Of a stretch of DNA of 20,539 nucleotides, positions 18,618 to 20,539 are shown in pieces. Position 1 is the stretch's first letter. Each line of letters begins with the position of its first letter. This DNA comes from Triparma columacea. Lineage: Eukaryota; Sar; Bolidophyceae; Parmales; Triparmaceae. The position numbers and the translations under genes were made by a program. The notes beneath the pieces were generated by a model. The model was not told the DNA's origin, made no database searches, and saw only the letters and a list, made by a program, of their open reading frames with translations. The stretch spans positions 49,567-70,105 of the forward strand of contig BRYA01000353.1 of the NCBI GenBank assembly GCA_030267965.1. The letters run 5' to 3'.

Positions 18618-20201
18618 TCATGACAGGAGTCCCCCCGCCCCCCCATCTTCACCATGCCCCAAGCTGCTGTGCCTGAAGAACTCCTCGATTTCTTTGTCAC
18701 CACAGTCATTCCCTGAGAAAACGTGGTGGCCCTCCTGCAAGAGAGGCCTAGCGTACTCGATGTTTGCAGCCTCCCAGAAAGGGGACAGAATGTGGTAATC
18801 TCGGTAGGTCGAAATAGCGTCGACGACAACTCTGACAACAGACACGATCGAAACGATATTGATTGCGCCCCTATTGCTAGTTTCCCACGAGACGTAAGGG
18901 ACTGCCAAAAGAAACCCCGCGAAAATGCCGGCCTCGAGCCACCTCAACGCGAAAATATTGGGGTTAGCCTTCATGGCATCAAGGGACCACGCCGATACTA
19001 TTCTGCACAGGAACTGCCCCAAGCAGACGACGGCGTAAGATATGAAGAGGAGTCTCTTGGGACCACTTCCTGCAGGGCCGTGGGAGTCGAGGTCACCACA
19101 GATAACTGCGAGGCCTGCTGCGAGAAAGCAGTTGGAAATCAGGAGAATATGGTGCGCTTGAACAACGAGCCAGCCCCTCACGTGGTAGGTGGCAACGTTC
19201 TCTGAAAGGTTGTCGAAATATATCCACCAGTTGGAGAACACAACCATGAAGGCAAGTATTATTTTGCCTAAGTTGCCCTCGAAGTTGTTCTCGACGCCGG
19301 CAATCACGGACAGGACGGATTCGCCGAGGACAATTATCATAATGAGGCCAAACCTCTCAGTGACGTAGTGGGGGTCAAAAGCCGTAGCCATCTTGTAGTA
19401 CTTCTCTCCCTCTAGCCCCCCAACGAGCCAATTGAACATAACCAGAAAAAGCCTCAACAACAGCGCCGTCACGCACAGATATATCGCGGTCTCCAACCTT
19501 TCTTTCGACGCCTCATACCCCGCCACGAAGTAGAAAGCTGAGTCCATGAACATCGGCAGTATTATCTTTTTCAGTGCTGTCGCGTCTTTCCTCCCTTCCT
19601 TCCCGTTATTATGGCATATCCCGCGGTAGTACTTTATGAGGCTCAAAAGTGTCGCTGTCCCGTGCGCAATTGTGCTGCACTGCATGTTGTAGGCGTTGGT
19701 AAATCCACTCCCGACGGACCCAGCGAATACGACCATACAGCACATGAAAGCAAAGGACAAGAAACGACCGATGACGTCGTTGCCCTTGTCAAAACGGGTG
19801 CTGTAAGACATATCCAATATCCAGTTGTTCCAGGCCATGGAACCGTAGAGGATCATGGAGATGCAGGTGGACATCTCAGACTTCCAACCGAAGGGGAAAG
19901 CGGCGGGATCGTCGCCGAGCCTACGGTGGTGACCAGAGTCTTGAGAGTACTCACTTATTGCCAGATGAGACAGCTCTGCAATGATTGAAACAAAGACCAG
20001 GTCCCCGAAGAGTTCAGGCCAACCCGCCGTCTTATGCTCACCATGATGCCCGTCCTCGTGCTTTATGTGCTCTGCGAGCAGGGGATCATCCAGCAGCTCC
20101 TTCTTGGGCTGGGACTCGAAGCGCTCTCGCATACCCTTCTTTTGCTTTCGAAGGAAGGAGGGGGCTCCAGCAAGGATGGGAGGATCGTACAATAAGACCA
20201 T
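18618..20201 (-). CDS. LtrA-family (low temperature requirement A) membrane protein, 527 aa
   Basis: A single-exon gene. After a hydrophilic, charged N-terminus (about 1-58) the sequence carries the family signature WPELFGDLVFVSIIAELSHL (61-80). The second signature, DPHYVTERFGLIMIIVLGES (276-295), follows a run of membrane helices. I count roughly nine to eleven hydrophobic segments up to about residue 470 (for example MCCMVVFAGSVGSG, AIYLCVTALLLRLFLVMFNWL, GKIILAFMVVFSNWWIYF, LLFISYAVVCLGQFLC). A soluble tail of about 55 residues ends it. LtrA was named for a Listeria gene needed for growth in the cold; the biochemical function of the family is not established. Homologues are scattered in bacteria, fungi and algae, so an old transfer is possible but not shown. 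No obvious targeting peptide is present. Its stop lies 73 bp from the GCL stop. Confidence 0.9.
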   Translation of the reverse strand: MVLLYDPPILAGAPSFLRKQKKGMRERFESQPKKELLDDPLLAEHIKHEDGHHGEHKTAGWPELFGDLVFVSIIAELSHLAISEYSQDSGHHRRLGDDPAAFPFGWKSEMSTCISMILYGSMAWNNWILDMSYSTRFDKGNDVIGRFLSFAFMCCMVVFAGSVGSGFTNAYNMQCSTIAHGTATLLSLIKYYRGICHNNGKEGRKDATALKKIILPMFMDSAFYFVAGYEASKERLETAIYLCVTALLLRLFLVMFNWLVGGLEGEKYYKMATAFDPHYVTERFGLIMIIVLGESVLSVIAGVENNFEGNLGKIILAFMVVFSNWWIYFDNLSENVATYHVRGWLVVQAHHILLISNCFLAAGLAVICGDLDSHGPAGSGPKRLLFISYAVVCLGQFLCRIVSAWSLDAMKANPNIFALRWLEAGIFAGFLLAVPYVSWETSNRGAINIVSIVSVVRVVVDAISTYRDYHILSPFWEAANIEYARPLLQEGHHVFSGNDCGDKEIEEFFRHSSLGHGEDGGAGGLLS

Positions 20202-20539
20202 GATTAAAGAGAGAGAAAGACCAGCGCGCAGGGGAGGAAAATGAGGATTTGTTCCTTGTTTCAGTGCAACGCTGCGCGCAGGGGAGGAAAATGAGGATTT
20301 GTTCCTTGTTTCAGTGCAACTGGATTTGAGCCTTCACTTCTACTCGGAAAGGTGAAAGAGATTACAAATTTGTTGCATAATTACGTCGATTTGATGTGCC
20401 TACGAGTTTTCTATATGTTATGATTGTACGGAATGACTATTGAAATCTTCTCTGGTGGCTCATGAGACTTATACCAGCACCTCCATTACGGCCCCCGTGG
20501 GTGCACAAATTGCCCAATTTATGTCTTCTGGAAACTTCT
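20202..20539. promoter_or_regulatory. Upstream region of the LtrA-like gene
   Basis: About 340 bp upstream of the minus-strand start at 20201. It begins with a purine-rich leader, then a perfect 47-bp tandem duplication (separate entry), then AT-rich sequence (about 20350-20450). No coding region was recognised. Near 20487-20514 a short imperfect inverted repeat (GCACCT ... GGGTGC) is visible, of unknown meaning. Confidence 0.4.
20224..20320. repeat. Perfect 47-bp tandem duplication upstream of the LtrA-like gene
   Basis: A 47-bp sequence starting GCGCGCAGGGGAGG and ending TTTCAGTGCAAC occurs at 20224-20270 and again, identical, at 20274-20320 (period 50 bp). The first copy starts 22 bp from the predicted start codon, so both lie in the 5' UTR or promoter. 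Identity implies a recent event. Confidence 0.95.

Overview
This is a compact nuclear fragment from a eukaryote. Eight protein-coding genes are supported, most split by one to three short GT-AG introns of 76-144 bp. The gene set is a p300/CBP acetyltransferase, a eukaryotic-type glutamate-cysteine ligase, an EF-hand/WD40 axonemal protein of the CFAP337/WDR49 type, a C10 (C12orf57) homologue, an LtrA-family membrane protein, an IQ-motif protein and two orphans. I infer a flagellate or flagellate-derived protist, most likely a photosynthetic stramenopile (heterokont alga, for example Parmales/Bolidophyceae-like). This rests on the overall style, on a plant-like KIX domain at the N-terminus of the p300 protein, and on an ASAFAP-like leader in front of the glutamate-cysteine ligase. 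The taxonomic call is inference.

Layout: an orphan acidic protein (224-1042, +); an orphan coiled-coil and Ser/Pro-rich protein (1331-2410, +, one intron), convergent with the EF-hand/WD40 gene (2478-5921, -, four exons). That gene is divergent, across 194 bp, from the C10 gene (6116-6637, +, three exons). C10 converges on an IQ-motif/RPSTA-repeat gene (6729-8756, -, two exons), which is divergent across about 600 bp from the p300/CBP gene (9353-14868, +, three exons). An 0.8-kb gap precedes glutamate-cysteine ligase (15690-18544, +, two exons), which converges on the LtrA-like gene (18618-20201, -, one exon). The window ends in the LtrA upstream region, which holds a perfect 47-bp tandem duplication.

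The genes do not form one pathway. The EF-hand/WD40 protein is ciliary by family, and its neighbour C10 shares a short divergent promoter with it. The p300 protein is a transcriptional co-activator, and glutamate-cysteine ligase makes the first intermediate of glutathione. Convergent stops lie only 67, 91 and 73 bp apart, so 3' UTRs must be very short or overlap.

The most interesting points are: a glutamate-cysteine ligase whose catalytic domain is interrupted by about 190 extra residues containing an SH3b-like segment; a stop-free, signal-peptide-like leader with an AFSP motif just upstream of its first ATG but with no ATG of its own; a p300 protein with N-terminal KIX before TAZ1, a QG/QA repeat linker and a Lys/Glu-rich block placed after the HAT core; and several short tandem repeats next to start codons. 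No CRISPR array, rRNA, tRNA, transposon or virus-like gene was recognised.
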